Counted from the stretch's first letter, positions 35,209 through 43,704 are shown. The stretch: 64,000 bases of DNA from Streptomyces sp. NBC_00572 (GCF_026341815.1 NZ_JAPENX010000003.1:248001-312000), one strand, 5' to 3'. The notes: generated by a model from the letters alone, not told the origin. Translations and numbers: made by a program.

Positions 35209-36015
35209 GGGTACGGCCCCGGCGTCGAGGACCGGTTCCGCGGCGCCGGTGAACCGGTCGAGCGTGTCCCCGTGCTCCACGCGCGCGGGGAAGGCGTCCG
35301 CCGCGGCCCGCCGCACGAGGTGGGCGGTGTCGATCTCGCGGCCGGAGGCGACCAGGACCGCGTTCCCGAAGCGCCGACCGCGCAGGACGGCCGGTTCGGC
35401 GACCAGCGCGAGCTCGGGGAAGACGGCGGCGAAGGTGGCGAGCTGGGAGCGGAGGAAGGCGAACGGCGCACCGTCCGCGAGGTTGGCGGCGTAGACGCCG
35501 TCGGGTCGCAGGACGCGCCTGACCTCGCGCGCGTACTCCACGGAAGTGAGGTGGGCGGGCACGCGCGAGCCGCCGAAGACGTCACCGACGACGAGATCGG
35601 CCGAAGCGTCGGGGGCCGCCTCCAGCCAGCGCCGGGCGTCGGCGCCGTGCACGGTGATCCCGGAGTCCTCGGGCAGCGGCAGGTGTTCGGCGACGAGCGC
35701 GAGCAGCCCCCGGTCCGCCTCGACCACGTCCTGGCGCGAGCCGGGGCGGGTGACGGCGACGTACCGGGGCAGGGAGAGCGCGCCGCCGCCCAGGTGCAGG
35801 ACGTCCAGCGGTTCGCCGTCGTCGGCGGCGCCGTCGACGACATGGGCGAGCCGGCGCGCGTACTCGAACTCCAGGTACGCCGGGTCGTCGAGGTCGACGT
35901 ACGACTGGGGTGCACCGTCGACCGTCAGGAGCCATGCCCGCTCCCGGTCCACATCGGGCATGAGGCGCGCGGTGCCCTGGTCGACCTCGCGGAGGACGGG
36001 AATGTGCTCGTTCAC
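35170..36015 (-). CDS. Spermidine synthase-like/fused methyltransferase protein
   Basis: A 281-residue SAM-fold protein. DVLHLGGGALSLPRYVA is the nucleotide-binding loop, DVVEAD the acidic end of strand 2 and DLVVGDVFGG the next strand. It lacks the full polyamine-binding set, so a true spermidine synthase role is doubtful. The 3' end overlaps the MFS gene by 39 bp. Confidence 0.82.
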   Translation of the reverse strand: MNEHIPVLREVDQGTARLMPDVDRERAWLLTVDGAPQSYVDLDDPAYLEFEYARRLAHVVDGAADDGEPLDVLHLGGGALSLPRYVAVTRPGSRQDVVEADRGLLALVAEHLPLPEDSGITVHGADARRWLEAAPDASADLVVGDVFGGSRVPAHLTSVEYAREVRRVLRPDGVYAANLADGAPFAFLRSQLATFAAVFPELALVAEPAVLRGRRFGNAVLVASGREIDTAHLVRRAAADAFPARVEHGDTLDRFTGAAEPVLDAGAVPSPVPPEGAFGIG

Positions 36016-36091
36016 GCTCTCATTGTGCCGGGGGCGGTGCGACGGAAGGTCGGCCGGTCCCGGGCAGGGCTACGGAAGGCCGGTCGGCCGG

Positions 36092-36841
36092 TCAGAGGTG
36101 CTTGAGGGCCTCGCGGACCGAGAGCGGGGAGAGGCGGGCGGTGTTCGCGGTGACGAAGGCGCGGACCTCGGCCGGGGCCGTCTTGGCGTACTCGCGCAGG
36201 CTCCAGCCGATGGCCTTGCGGAGGAAGAAGTCGGTGTCGGCGGCGCGGCGCAGGCAGTGGGCGAAGAGCCGGTCCGCGTCGGTGGACTCCTTGAAGCGCA
36301 GCTGGTGGAGGATCGCCGTACGGGCCACCCACAGGTCCTCGTCCTCGATCCACTCGTCCATGCGGTCACCGAGGGAGGGGTCGGCCGCGACCAGACCGCC
36401 GACGACATGGGCGGCGAGGTGGTCGACCGTGTCCCACCAGGAGACGGTGGTGACGAGCCGGCGGGCGACGGGCAGGAACCCGGACGAGCAGCGCTTCACA
36501 TGGCGGCGCAGGTAGTCCACGGCGAAGTAGTGGTACTCGCGCTCGGGCAGGGCGAAGCAGCGCAGGGCGACGGCGGCGCAGTCCCGTTCGTCGGGGCGCG
36601 GAGTGCCGTCGAGGACGGTACGGGACAGGGTCCGGCGCTCGGGGGTGCGAAGCCCGAGGAAGGGGGCGACACCCTTCATGTACGCGACCATCTCCTGCGC
36701 CCGGAAGGGGTTCCCTGCAGCCGGGTAGACGGTGGTGAGCCGCTCCAGGACGGTGTCGGCGAGGGCGCTGTCGGGGATGTCGACGAGGGTGTCGGCAGCG
36801 AGGCCGGCGGGGCCGCCGGCCGGTCGTGCGGTGTCGGTCAT
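36092..36841 (-). CDS. AlkD-like DNA alkylation repair protein
   Basis: A 249-residue HEAT-like helical protein: VYPAAGNPFRAQEMVAYMKGVAPFLGL, SWWDTVDHLAAHVVG and FFLRKAIGWSLREYAKTAP match DNA alkylation repair (PF08713) proteins, which remove alkylated bases without base flipping. GGGAGGG precedes the chosen ATG; ATG 36868 is upstream. It is divergent from the VTT-domain gene. Confidence 0.9.
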   Translation of the reverse strand: MTDTARPAGGPAGLAADTLVDIPDSALADTVLERLTTVYPAAGNPFRAQEMVAYMKGVAPFLGLRTPERRTLSRTVLDGTPRPDERDCAAVALRCFALPEREYHYFAVDYLRRHVKRCSSGFLPVARRLVTTVSWWDTVDHLAAHVVGGLVAADPSLGDRMDEWIEDEDLWVARTAILHQLRFKESTDADRLFAHCLRRAADTDFFLRKAIGWSLREYAKTAPAEVRAFVTANTARLSPLSVREALKHL

Positions 36842-36920
36842 GGGACCCTCCCTGTCGTGCCCTGTCATGGGTGCTCCGGGATCCGGCCCCGACGGACATG
36901 ACGCACATTACGGCGATCAT

Positions 36921-36934
36921 ACGGACGCGTCCGT
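36921..36934. promoter_or_regulatory. Perfect palindrome ACGGACGCGTCCGT
   Basis: A 14-bp perfect palindrome 12 bp before the VTT-domain ATG, next to TTACTC, which could be a -10. It probably overlaps the promoter and would suit a TetR-like repressor. Confidence 0.5.
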
Positions 36935-36946
36935 TACTCTCCCCGA

Positions 36947-37702
36947 ATGCTCGCTCCCGTGCCCCGGCCGCCGGGCTCCGTCGCCCTCCGCTGCTCCCGG
37001 GCCCTGCTCGCGCCCCGCGCACGGCTCTCGGTGCTCGCGCTGCTGCTGCTCTCGGCGGCGGCCCTCGTCGTGCTGTACGAGCCACAGCGGCTGCTCTCCT
37101 CGGGCTGGCCGCAGCAGACGAGCGGCGCCGACGCGGTGATGCTGTTCGGGCTGGCGTACGGGGTGTGCACGGCGGCGTTCGTACCGCGCCCGGTGCTCAA
37201 TCTGGCGGCGGGCGCGCTCTTCGGCTCGGCCTTCGGTCTGACGGCCGCGATCGCGGGGACGGTGCTGGGCGCCGGGATCTCCTTCACCCTCGGCCGCTAC
37301 CTGGGGCAGGACGCGCTGCGGCCGATGCTGCGGGGCCGCTGGCTGATGGCGGCCGACGGGCAACTCAGCCGGCACGGGTTCCGTTCGATGCTGGCGATCC
37401 GGCTGTTCCCCGGGGTGCCGTTCGCGGCGGCCAACTACTGTGCCGCCGTCTCCAGGATGGGGTACGTACCGTTCCTGGTGGCGACGGCACTCGGCTCGGT
37501 GCCCAACACGGCGGCGTACGTCGTGGCGGGCGCGCAGGCGGGCGAACCGGGCTCCCCGGCCTTCCTCTTCTCGGCGGGCTTCATCGCACTGTCCGGCCTG
37601 GCGGCCGCCGTGGTCGCCTGGCGCAAGCGGCACCACCTGCGGGCCCCGGCTCCGGCCGTGGCGCCGGATCCGGAGCCCGAGACCGTGGGCAGCCCCCGCT
37701 AG
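36947..37702 (+). CDS. TVP38/TMEM64 (VTT domain) membrane protein
   Basis: A 251-residue membrane protein. FVPRPVLNLAAGALFGSAFGLTAAIAGTVLGAG and LGRYLGQDAL, with RLFPGVPFAAANYCAAVSRM, are the VTT core shared with DedA proteins. About five to six helices. Probable lipid scramblase-like role. The window holds two VTT-superfamily genes, this and the DedA gene at 31 kb. Confidence 0.88.
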   Translation: MLAPVPRPPGSVALRCSRALLAPRARLSVLALLLLSAAALVVLYEPQRLLSSGWPQQTSGADAVMLFGLAYGVCTAAFVPRPVLNLAAGALFGSAFGLTAAIAGTVLGAGISFTLGRYLGQDALRPMLRGRWLMAADGQLSRHGFRSMLAIRLFPGVPFAAANYCAAVSRMGYVPFLVATALGSVPNTAAYVVAGAQAGEPGSPAFLFSAGFIALSGLAAAVVAWRKRHHLRAPAPAVAPDPEPETVGSPR

Positions 37703-37711
37703 CGGCCGGGG

Positions 37712-38881
37712 TCAGAGTGCCTCGACGATCATCGCGTTGGCCAGGCCGCCCGCCTCGCACATCGCCTGGAGTCCGTAGCGCGTTCCCCTGGCCCGTAGCG
37801 CGTGGACCAGTGTCGTGGTGAGGCGGGTGCCGCTGGCGCCGAGGGGGTGCCCGAGGGCGATCGCGCCGCCGTGGACGTTGACCTTGGCCGGGTCCGCGCC
37901 GGTCTCCTGCTGCCAGGCGAGGACGACGCTCGCGAAGGCCTCGTTGATCTCGAAGAGGTCGATGTCGGCGAGGGAGAGGCCCGACCTCCGCAGCACCTTC
38001 TCCGTGGCGGGGAGGACGCCGGTGAGCATGAGCAGCGGGTCGGAGCCGGTGACGGCGAAGCTGTGCAGTCGGGCGAGGGGACGCAGGCCGAGGCTGCGGG
38101 CCGTGTCGGCGGCCATGACGAGGACGGCGGAGGCACCGTCGTTGATCGGGCTGCTGTTCCCGGCGGTGACGGACCAGTCGATCTGCGGGAAGCGGTCGGC
38201 GAAGCCGGGGTCCTCGAAGGAGGGCCGCAGTCCGGCGAGGATCTCGGGGGTGGTCGTGGGGCGCACCGACTCGTCGCGGCGGACGTCCTCGTAAGGCGCG
38301 ACCTCGGCGTCGAAGAGGCCGGCCGCCCAGGCGCGGGCCGCCTTGGTGTGCGACGCGGTGGCGAACGCGTCCATGGCCTCGCGGCCGATCGACCACTTCG
38401 CGGCGATGAGTTCGGCGCTGATGCCCTGCGGGACGAGGCCCTCGGGGTAGCGCTCGGCGACCCCGGGGCCGAAGGGGTCGGCGCCGGGCGGCACGTTGGA
38501 CCACATGGGGACCCGGCTCATGGACTCGACTCCGCAGGCGACGGCGATGTCGTACGCCCCAGAGAGCACGCCCTGGGCGGCGAAGTGGACGGCCTGCTGG
38601 GAGGAGCCGCACTGCCGGTCGACGGTGGTGGCGGGCACGGACTCGGGGAATCCGGCACCCAGCCAGGCGTAGCGGGTGGTGTTCATGGCCTGCTCGCCGA
38701 CCTGGTCGACGGTGCCGCCGATCACGTCGTCGACGAGGGCCGGATCGATGCCGCTGCGTTCGATCAGGGCGCGCAGGGTGTGGGAGAGCAGGGCGACGGG
38801 GTGGACGTGGGCCAGGGCTCCGCCCGGCTTGCCCTTTCCTATCGGGGTCCGGACGGCTTCGACGATGACGGCGTCGCGCAT
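37712..38881 (-). CDS. Acetyl-CoA C-acyltransferase (thiolase)
   Basis: A 389-residue thiolase. The nucleophile Cys is in DRQCGSSQQAVHFAAQGV, the second catalytic region is NEAFASVVLAW and HGGAIALGHPLGASGTR, and the second Cys is in QAMCEAGGLANAMI. It cleaves or forms 3-ketoacyl-CoA. It is divergent from an HxlR gene across 136 bp with two operator-like repeats, so its expression is probably HxlR-controlled. Confidence 0.93.
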   Translation of the reverse strand: MRDAVIVEAVRTPIGKGKPGGALAHVHPVALLSHTLRALIERSGIDPALVDDVIGGTVDQVGEQAMNTTRYAWLGAGFPESVPATTVDRQCGSSQQAVHFAAQGVLSGAYDIAVACGVESMSRVPMWSNVPPGADPFGPGVAERYPEGLVPQGISAELIAAKWSIGREAMDAFATASHTKAARAWAAGLFDAEVAPYEDVRRDESVRPTTTPEILAGLRPSFEDPGFADRFPQIDWSVTAGNSSPINDGASAVLVMAADTARSLGLRPLARLHSFAVTGSDPLLMLTGVLPATEKVLRRSGLSLADIDLFEINEAFASVVLAWQQETGADPAKVNVHGGAIALGHPLGASGTRLTTTLVHALRARGTRYGLQAMCEAGGLANAMIVEAL

Positions 38882-38934
38882 GACAGGCTCCTGAGTTGGA
38901 TAAGTGGACCAACACTCATCGGTAACATAACCCA

Positions 38935-38988
38935 GTGAGTTGGCTTTTCAAACCTACAAGAAGGAGTGAGTCGGGTTTCCAAACTCAC
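38935..38988. promoter_or_regulatory. Two 23-bp operator-like repeats in the thiolase-HxlR gap
   Basis: GTGAGT-N11-ACCTAC at 38935-38957 and GTGAGT-N11-ACTCAC at 38966-38988 share a TTT..CAA centre and lie 31 bp apart, three helical turns. The second is a near-perfect inverted repeat. A third partial palindrome, GTTGG-N9-CCAAC, lies at 38895-38913 near the thiolase start. HxlR proteins bind such symmetric sites; binding here is inferred. Confidence 0.65.
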
Positions 38989-39017
38989 CACGCTCGCGCT
39001 GCCCTACTCTTGACCCC

Positions 39018-39488
39018 ATGAAGGCCGCCCCCCGCCCCTGCTCGATCGCCGACACCCTGGCGCTCGTCGGGGAGAAGTACTCGCTGCTCGTGCTCCGCGA
39101 GGTCTCCCTCGGTGTGCGCCGCTTCGACCGGATCGCGCGCAACACCGGCGCCCCCCGCGACATCCTCACCACCCGCCTCAAGCGGCTCGTGGAGGCGGGA
39201 ATCCTGGAGAAGGTGCAGTACAGCGAACGCCCGCAGCGCTTCGAGTACCGGGCCACGGCCGCCGGCGAGGAGCTCCAGCCGGTCCTGGTGACCCTGATGG
39301 CCTGGGGCGACCGCCACCTCAACGCCGACGACCGGCCGATCGTCCTGGAGCACCGGTGCGGCGAGATCCTCAGCCCCCGCGTCGTGTGCGCCCACTGCGG
39401 GGAAGAGGCCGACCGCAAGAGCCTCAGCGCCCATGTCAGGGCGCCCGGCTGGACGACGGCGGGCCCGGCGGGCCCTCAGGAGGCCTGA
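39018..39488 (+). CDS. HxlR family transcriptional regulator
   Basis: A 156-residue winged-helix protein: CSIADTLALVGEKYSLLVLREVSLGVRRFDRIARNTG, ILTTRLKRLVEAGILEKV and the beta-wing QRFEYRATAAG. A C-terminal pair CAHCGEE could bind metal. It is divergent from the thiolase. Confidence 0.9.
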   Translation: MKAAPRPCSIADTLALVGEKYSLLVLREVSLGVRRFDRIARNTGAPRDILTTRLKRLVEAGILEKVQYSERPQRFEYRATAAGEELQPVLVTLMAWGDRHLNADDRPIVLEHRCGEILSPRVVCAHCGEEADRKSLSAHVRAPGWTTAGPAGPQEA

Positions 39489-39569
39489 CCACAGGCCCGT
39501 CACTTTGGGACGGTACGCTGCGCACGACCTTCTGACCGCACACGTACATAACGGGACGGCCCTAGCCCC

Positions 39570-40442
39570 ATGAGTTGGTTCGAATCGTTCATCCTCGGAC
39601 TCGTCCAGGGGCTGACGGAGTTCCTTCCCATCTCCTCCAGCGCACACCTCCGTCTCACCGCGGCATTCGCCGGCTGGGAGGATCCGGGCGCGGCCTTCAC
39701 CGCGATCACCCAGATCGGCACGGAGACCGCGGTCCTGATCTACTTCCGCAAGGACATCGCGCGGATCGTCACGGCCTGGTTCCGCTCCCTCACCGACAAG
39801 GCGATGCGCTCCGACCACGACGCCCAGATGGGCTGGCTGGTGATCGTCGGCTCCATCCCGATCGGTGTCCTCGGCATCACGCTCAAGGACCAGATCGAGG
39901 GCCCCTTCCGCGACCTGCGGCTCATCGCCACCACCCTGATCGTCATGGGCATCGTCCTCGGCGTCGCGGACCGGCTCGCCGCCCGCGACGAGATCGGCGG
40001 CCGCCACCGGGCGATCCGCGAGCGCAAGTCGCTCAAGGACCTCAGCGTGAAGGACGGCCTGATCTTCGGCATCTGCCAGGCGATGGCCCTGATCCCGGGC
40101 GTCTCACGCTCGGGCGCGACGATCTCCGGCGGTCTCCTCATGGGCTACACCCGCGAGGCGGCCGCGCGCTACTCCTTCCTCCTCGCGATCCCGGCGGTGC
40201 TCGCCTCGGGCGCGTACGAGCTGAAGGACGCGGGCGAGGGGCACGTCTCCTGGGGCCCGACGATCTTCGCCACGATCATCGCCTTCGCCGTCGGTTACGC
40301 GGTGATCGCCTGGTTCATGAAGTTCATCACCACCAAGAGCTTCATGCCGTTCGTGATCTACCGGATCCTGCTCGGCATCCTGCTGTTCATCCTGGTCGGC
40401 ACCGACGCCCTGAGCCCGCACGCGGGCGAATCCGCCAACTAG
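39570..40442 (+). CDS. uppP: Undecaprenyl-diphosphatase
   Basis: A 290-residue membrane phosphatase that recycles undecaprenyl diphosphate for cell-wall synthesis. LVQGLTEFLPISSSAHL carries the (E/Q)xxxE motif and the SSS loop; PGVSRSGATISGGLLMG is the second active-site motif. Full length with about eight helices. It is the last clearly core gene before the accessory region. Confidence 0.95.
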   Translation: MSWFESFILGLVQGLTEFLPISSSAHLRLTAAFAGWEDPGAAFTAITQIGTETAVLIYFRKDIARIVTAWFRSLTDKAMRSDHDAQMGWLVIVGSIPIGVLGITLKDQIEGPFRDLRLIATTLIVMGIVLGVADRLAARDEIGGRHRAIRERKSLKDLSVKDGLIFGICQAMALIPGVSRSGATISGGLLMGYTREAAARYSFLLAIPAVLASGAYELKDAGEGHVSWGPTIFATIIAFAVGYAVIAWFMKFITTKSFMPFVIYRILLGILLFILVGTDALSPHAGESAN

Positions 40443-40449
40443 CGAAGTG

Positions 40450-40597
40450 CACATATGTAGCGCCATCTAGCACTTCCTAGTGCCCAACTACATCGGTGCG
40501 CCATGATCATCTCCCACCCCTCTCCCACCAATCTCCCACTTGGGAGACGGGAGACGCCCAACTGAGGGGTGTGCTTCCGCAAACTGAGGGGTGACGC
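40450..40597. repeat. Dense inverted and direct repeats after uppP
   Basis: The gap holds several repeats and no gene. ATGTAG...CTACAT encloses GCACT-TCCT-AGTGC. A perfect TCTCCCA-CT-TGGGAGA lies at 40532-40547 with extra CTCCCA and GGGAGA half-sites. AACTGAGGGGTG occurs twice (40560-40571 and 40582-40593), 22 bp apart, two helical turns. This could be an operator cluster or an attachment-site arm region. Confidence 0.65.
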
Positions 40598-40635
40598 AGA
40601 AGGGCCCGCACGGCACCAGCCGTGCGGGCCCTTCT
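40598..40635. terminator. Perfect 17-bp bidirectional terminator; part is repeated at 60 kb
   Basis: AGAAGGGCCCGCACGGC, loop ACCA, then the exact complement. It can end both uppP and the reverse-strand MazG cassette. The stretch GTGCGGGCCCTTCTG (40622-40636) recurs at 60047-60061. Confidence 0.92.
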
Positions 40636-40654
40636 GTACGGAGGGCGGTGCGGG

Positions 40655-40969
40655 TCAGCTCAGGTCGAGGCGGTCCAGCAGGCCCTGGACCCGGGCGTCG
40701 AGGACCTTCTCCGCCTCCGGGGTGATCGTGGCGAGGGCCACCATGGCGGTCACGATGACGTCGCTCAACTCCTTCTCGACGTCCTGCCAGGTGTGGCTGT
40801 TGCCCTTGCGCGGGTTGGCTCCGAGCACCCCGGTGATGGCCTCGGCGGCCTCCCCGAGCTCCTCCCCGATCTTGAGCACCCGCAGCAGCTTCACGTCACC
40901 GGCCGCGGCCTGGTTCTCCTTGTCCAGCCAGCCGCGCAGCTTCTGCACGCCGTCCCACGTCGTGTCCAT
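40655..40969 (-). CDS. MazG-like nucleotide pyrophosphohydrolase-type protein
   Basis: A 104-residue all-alpha protein with the MazG/dUTPase-like ExxE arrangement (KIGEELGEAAEAITGVLG) and the downstream EKELSDVIVTAMVAL (ExxxD) metal site. It would hydrolyse NTPs or dNTPs. It is the last gene of the reverse cassette, 26 bp after the EEP gene stop. Confidence 0.82.
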   Translation of the reverse strand: MDTTWDGVQKLRGWLDKENQAAAGDVKLLRVLKIGEELGEAAEAITGVLGANPRKGNSHTWQDVEKELSDVIVTAMVALATITPEAEKVLDARVQGLLDRLDLS

Positions 40970-40995
40970 GTGGCTCGTCTCCTCGTCGTCAGTGG

Positions 40996-41811
40996 TCAGA
41001 ACAGCGCCGGTACCGGGTCCTTCACCGGTACCGGGTCCTTCACGTCGAGCGGCTCCGGGGCGTGGACGGCCAGGGCCACCGTCAGCGCGGAGTGGTCCGT
41101 CAGCCGCTCCTCGCCGGTGCGCGTCTCGTGCACGTACCGGCAGGCCGTCACGTCGCCGGCGAGCGGCGCCGAGACGTGAGCGTGGTCGTAGCGGTAGCCG
41201 TCCCCGGTGCGCCCCACCCAGGAGTACGCGCGCTCGTCCGGGGCGAGGAGGCGGAAGGCGTCCCGGTACCCGGCTGCGGCAAGCCCGGTGTAGAACCCGT
41301 ACTCCCACATCTGGAACGTGCGGTACCGGGGCACGTGGGTGGGCTCCAGGATGTTGAAGTCCCCGAGCACCAGCCGACGCCCCGTCGCCCCGGAGGGCAG
41401 GACCTGAGCCAGGCCCTCCAGGAACGACCGCTTACGGAGGACCTTGGTCTCTGTGGCGTCCCGAGAGGGCACGTACACCCCCACCACGTCGAGCGGCCCC
41501 GTGTCCGTCTGGACGGTCACCCCGGCCACCCGGTGCGGCAGGTAGACCACGGACAGCGGCAGAGGGCGCGTGGCGAGGCGGGACACGATCATCACGCCCC
41601 GCTCCCTGGTCCCGAGCAGCGGCCGGGGGAAGGTCACGGAGTACCCGGCCCCCTCGAACTGCTCGGCCAGGAACTCACACCCCGCGCTGCGCGCCGTCTC
41701 CGTCAGCACCAGCACCGACTCCGGCCGGGCTGCCAGATACCGGAGCTGCCTCTCTGCGCGCTCCCGGGACGGGTTGTTGAGGTTGTACGTCAACACGTCC
41801 ACCATCGGCAT
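40996..41811 (-). CDS. Endonuclease/exonuclease/phosphatase (EEP) family protein
   Basis: A 271-residue protein. VLTYNLNN, VLVLTET (metal Glu), GDFNILE and LTDHSALTV are the EEP metal and catalytic blocks. It could be a nuclease or a phosphatase. Its 5' end overlaps the kinase gene by 137 bp in another frame. The C-terminus VKDPVPVKDPVP comes from an exact 18-bp tandem duplication (41008-41043) close to the stop. Confidence 0.82.
   Translation of the reverse strand: MPMVDVLTYNLNNPSRERAERQLRYLAARPESVLVLTETARSAGCEFLAEQFEGAGYSVTFPRPLLGTRERGVMIVSRLATRPLPLSVVYLPHRVAGVTVQTDTGPLDVVGVYVPSRDATETKVLRKRSFLEGLAQVLPSGATGRRLVLGDFNILEPTHVPRYRTFQMWEYGFYTGLAAAGYRDAFRLLAPDERAYSWVGRTGDGYRYDHAHVSAPLAGDVTACRYVHETRTGEERLTDHSALTVALAVHAPEPLDVKDPVPVKDPVPALF
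41008..41043. repeat. 18-bp exact tandem duplication at the EEP gene 3' end
   Basis: CGGTACCGGGTCCTTCAC occurs twice head to tail, encoding the repeated VKDPVP at the C-terminus. Confidence 0.9.
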
Positions 41812-42430
41812 TGTCAGGGCGGTCCTTCCACACTCGGATGATCGCGGCCACGATCGACAGGGCGACTTCTTCGGCCGGCACATGGGAGGCGTCCACGTTG
41901 AGCACGCGGTGCCCCATCCTGCGAAGGAACTTAGCGGCCTCGGCGAAGTACGCACATTCCACGTGGCTGGAGCCGTCCGCGCGTTCGTATCGGGAGTGCG
42001 CGCCGCGCGCGGCGAGCCGGGCCTCGATCACGTCAGGCTGCCCGCTCACCATCACAGTCAGGTCCGGCTGGACCACCCGCTCGTTGAGCAGCCACACGAA
42101 CTCTCGGTCGACGCCGTCCATGCACTGGAGCGCGAGGCTACTGGCGATGTACCGGTCACAGACCACGATCTCACCGCGCCCCAGCGCGGGCCGGATCTCC
42201 TCGCCGTGCTTGAAGCGGTCGGCCGCGATGAGGCAGGCCATGGCCTCGCCCTGGTACTCGTCCGTACCGTGCCGTGCGAGGTTGCCCAGGTCAGTGTCGG
42301 TCGGCTCCCTCGTGGCGAGGGCGGGCATACCGCGCTCGGTCAGGAGCCGCGCAACCAGGCCCGTGGCGGTCGACTTCCCCACGCCGCCCGGCCCCTCGAT
42401 CGCGACCAGCAGGCCGCGCCCGGTGGTCAC
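41675..42430 (-). CDS. dTMP kinase-like P-loop kinase
   Basis: A 251-residue protein. The P-loop is IEGPGGVGKST, the DR(Y/F/H) motif is VVCDRYIASSLALQCMDG, and EPTDTDLG is the substrate loop of thymidylate kinases. After IIRVWKDRPDNADGG the last 45 residues are only the other-frame reading of the EEP gene, so the stop may have been lost. The GTG start overlaps the radical SAM stop in GTGA. A second, non-housekeeping kinase is likely, acting with the radical SAM protein. Confidence 0.82.
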   Translation of the reverse strand: MTTGRGLLVAIEGPGGVGKSTATGLVARLLTERGMPALATREPTDTDLGNLARHGTDEYQGEAMACLIAADRFKHGEEIRPALGRGEIVVCDRYIASSLALQCMDGVDREFVWLLNERVVQPDLTVMVSGQPDVIEARLAARGAHSRYERADGSSHVECAYFAEAAKFLRRMGHRVLNVDASHVPAEEVALSIVAAIIRVWKDRPDNADGGRVDVQPQQPVPGARREAAPVSGSPAGVGAGADGDGAQRGV

Positions 42431-43539
42431 GAGACACCGACCACGGGCAGGACTCGGGACTGCCGGGGCACCACGGGGCACTGCTCGCTGTCCACGGCCC
42501 CGATCCGCTCGCCGGCAGCCACCACGGCGGCCGGACAGCCCTTCCCGCACGAGGCGGACAGGGAGCAGCTCCGGCACGTCGAGTTGCCCCCGAGGTCCCA
42601 ACGGTCGGAGAACTTCCCATAGGCGTCCAGGCGGGCGGCGACGTCGTCGTCCGTCCATACGTTGCCGACGAGGAAGTCGGTGTCAGGGTGCTGGGACGCC
42701 CTCGTCCGGGCCGCGAACACGAGGTACGGGCAGATGGCCACCCCACCGTCGGTGAAGACGTAGATGATGGTTCCGGCCTCGCAGTTCGAGAGCGGCTTGT
42801 CCGCGTTGGGGAAGCGGATGTTCACCATCTCCACGTCCCCCTCGAACGGGGCCGTCATGGCGGCGATCTCCGTCATCTGCTCGTCCGGGGTGCGCAGCTT
42901 GCCCTGGGCACTCTTGGACGCGCCGCGGCCCATGCTGCCGAGCGGGTTCATCAGGACATACTTCGCACCCTGCTCGCGCGCGAACTCCACGAGCTTCCTG
43001 TACTCCTCGTCCTCGGCGAGGTTGTTGGGCGTGCACAGCAGGCCCTGGAGGATGCCGGCGGTCGCGAACCGCTTGATGGTGCCGATGGTCTCGCCGAAGC
43101 AACCGGGCAGGCCTCGGAATACGCTGTGCGACTCCTCCGCGAACCCGTCCAGCGACACGTTCATGTGGGCGTCCAGCTCCACGAGGGCGCGGATCTGCTC
43201 GTCACTGCACATGGTGCCGTTGGTGCACACGCCCACGGCCATGCCCGCATCCCGGAAAGAGCGGATAATCGCGATCAGGTCCTCGTGCATGAAGGGCTCG
43301 CCGCCGGTCAGCGTGACCCTCGTGACCCGGGCCTCGGCGAGCTGGGGAATCAGCCGCTCCCGGATCTGCTCCAGGGGCATGTAGTTGCCCCGTTTCGTCG
43401 CGGTCACGAAGCAGTGCGCACACAGGGCGTTGCACGGCTCGCAGATCTGGACGAGCGCCTTGCGGTTGGGGTGGTCGACGGTCGTACGGAAGTAGCAGGA
43501 CGCGGCCTGTTCGCCGCTCAGGATGGGACGCGCAGTCAA
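42427..43539 (-). CDS. Radical SAM/SPASM domain protein
   Basis: A 370-residue protein. The [4Fe-4S]-SAM site is C36-x3-C40-x2-C43 (CNALCAHC), GGEPF is the SAM-binding motif, and the C-terminal CRSCSLSASCGKGCPA is a SPASM-type auxiliary cluster site with upstream C in ICPYL. SPASM enzymes usually modify peptides or proteins, but no precursor peptide was found near it. The TTG start was chosen because GGGAGA lies 7 nt upstream and the frame before it is not conserved-looking; ATG 43608 is the alternative. Coupled to the kinase by GTGA. Confidence 0.87.
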   Translation of the reverse strand: MTARPILSGEQAASCYFRTTVDHPNRKALVQICEPCNALCAHCFVTATKRGNYMPLEQIRERLIPQLAEARVTRVTLTGGEPFMHEDLIAIIRSFRDAGMAVGVCTNGTMCSDEQIRALVELDAHMNVSLDGFAEESHSVFRGLPGCFGETIGTIKRFATAGILQGLLCTPNNLAEDEEYRKLVEFAREQGAKYVLMNPLGSMGRGASKSAQGKLRTPDEQMTEIAAMTAPFEGDVEMVNIRFPNADKPLSNCEAGTIIYVFTDGGVAICPYLVFAARTRASQHPDTDFLVGNVWTDDDVAARLDAYGKFSDRWDLGGNSTCRSCSLSASCGKGCPAAVVAAGERIGAVDSEQCPVVPRQSRVLPVVGVS

Positions 43540-43633
43540 AGGGGTCTCCCTATCCGGTGGTTGATCCCGACCCGCCTCGGGCCGGGTGGGTGCCGTCCTG
43601 CCCGTCACAGCAGGGCGGGCGCCCGTCCTCGTC

Positions 43634-43661
43634 GCGCCCGGCGTGAGCCGGTACCGGGCGC
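43634..43661. terminator. Hairpin between the DUF6415-like and radical SAM genes
   Basis: GCGCCCGG and CCGGGCGC are perfect arms around a 12-nt loop in the 165-bp gap. It may attenuate the upstream operon, leaving the radical SAM-kinase-EEP-MazG genes as a second unit. Confidence 0.45.
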
Positions 43662-43704
43662 CCGGGAGAGTCCCCCGACGAGAACGGAAAGGCAGGGGCG
43701 AGGG

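Noticed and set aside
35170..36015. True polyamine-forming spermidine synthase
   Set aside because: The SAM fold is present but the polyamine-binding set is incomplete and no speD-like partner is near.
40443..40654. tRNA or small RNA gene as the integration target
   Set aside because: No cloverleaf or anticodon arm could be folded by eye; the symmetric parts are simple palindromes and a terminator.
42427..43539. Radical SAM gene as part of a mycofactocin or PQQ cluster
   Set aside because: No precursor peptide, RRE protein or other member of those clusters is near; its neighbours are nucleotide-related.
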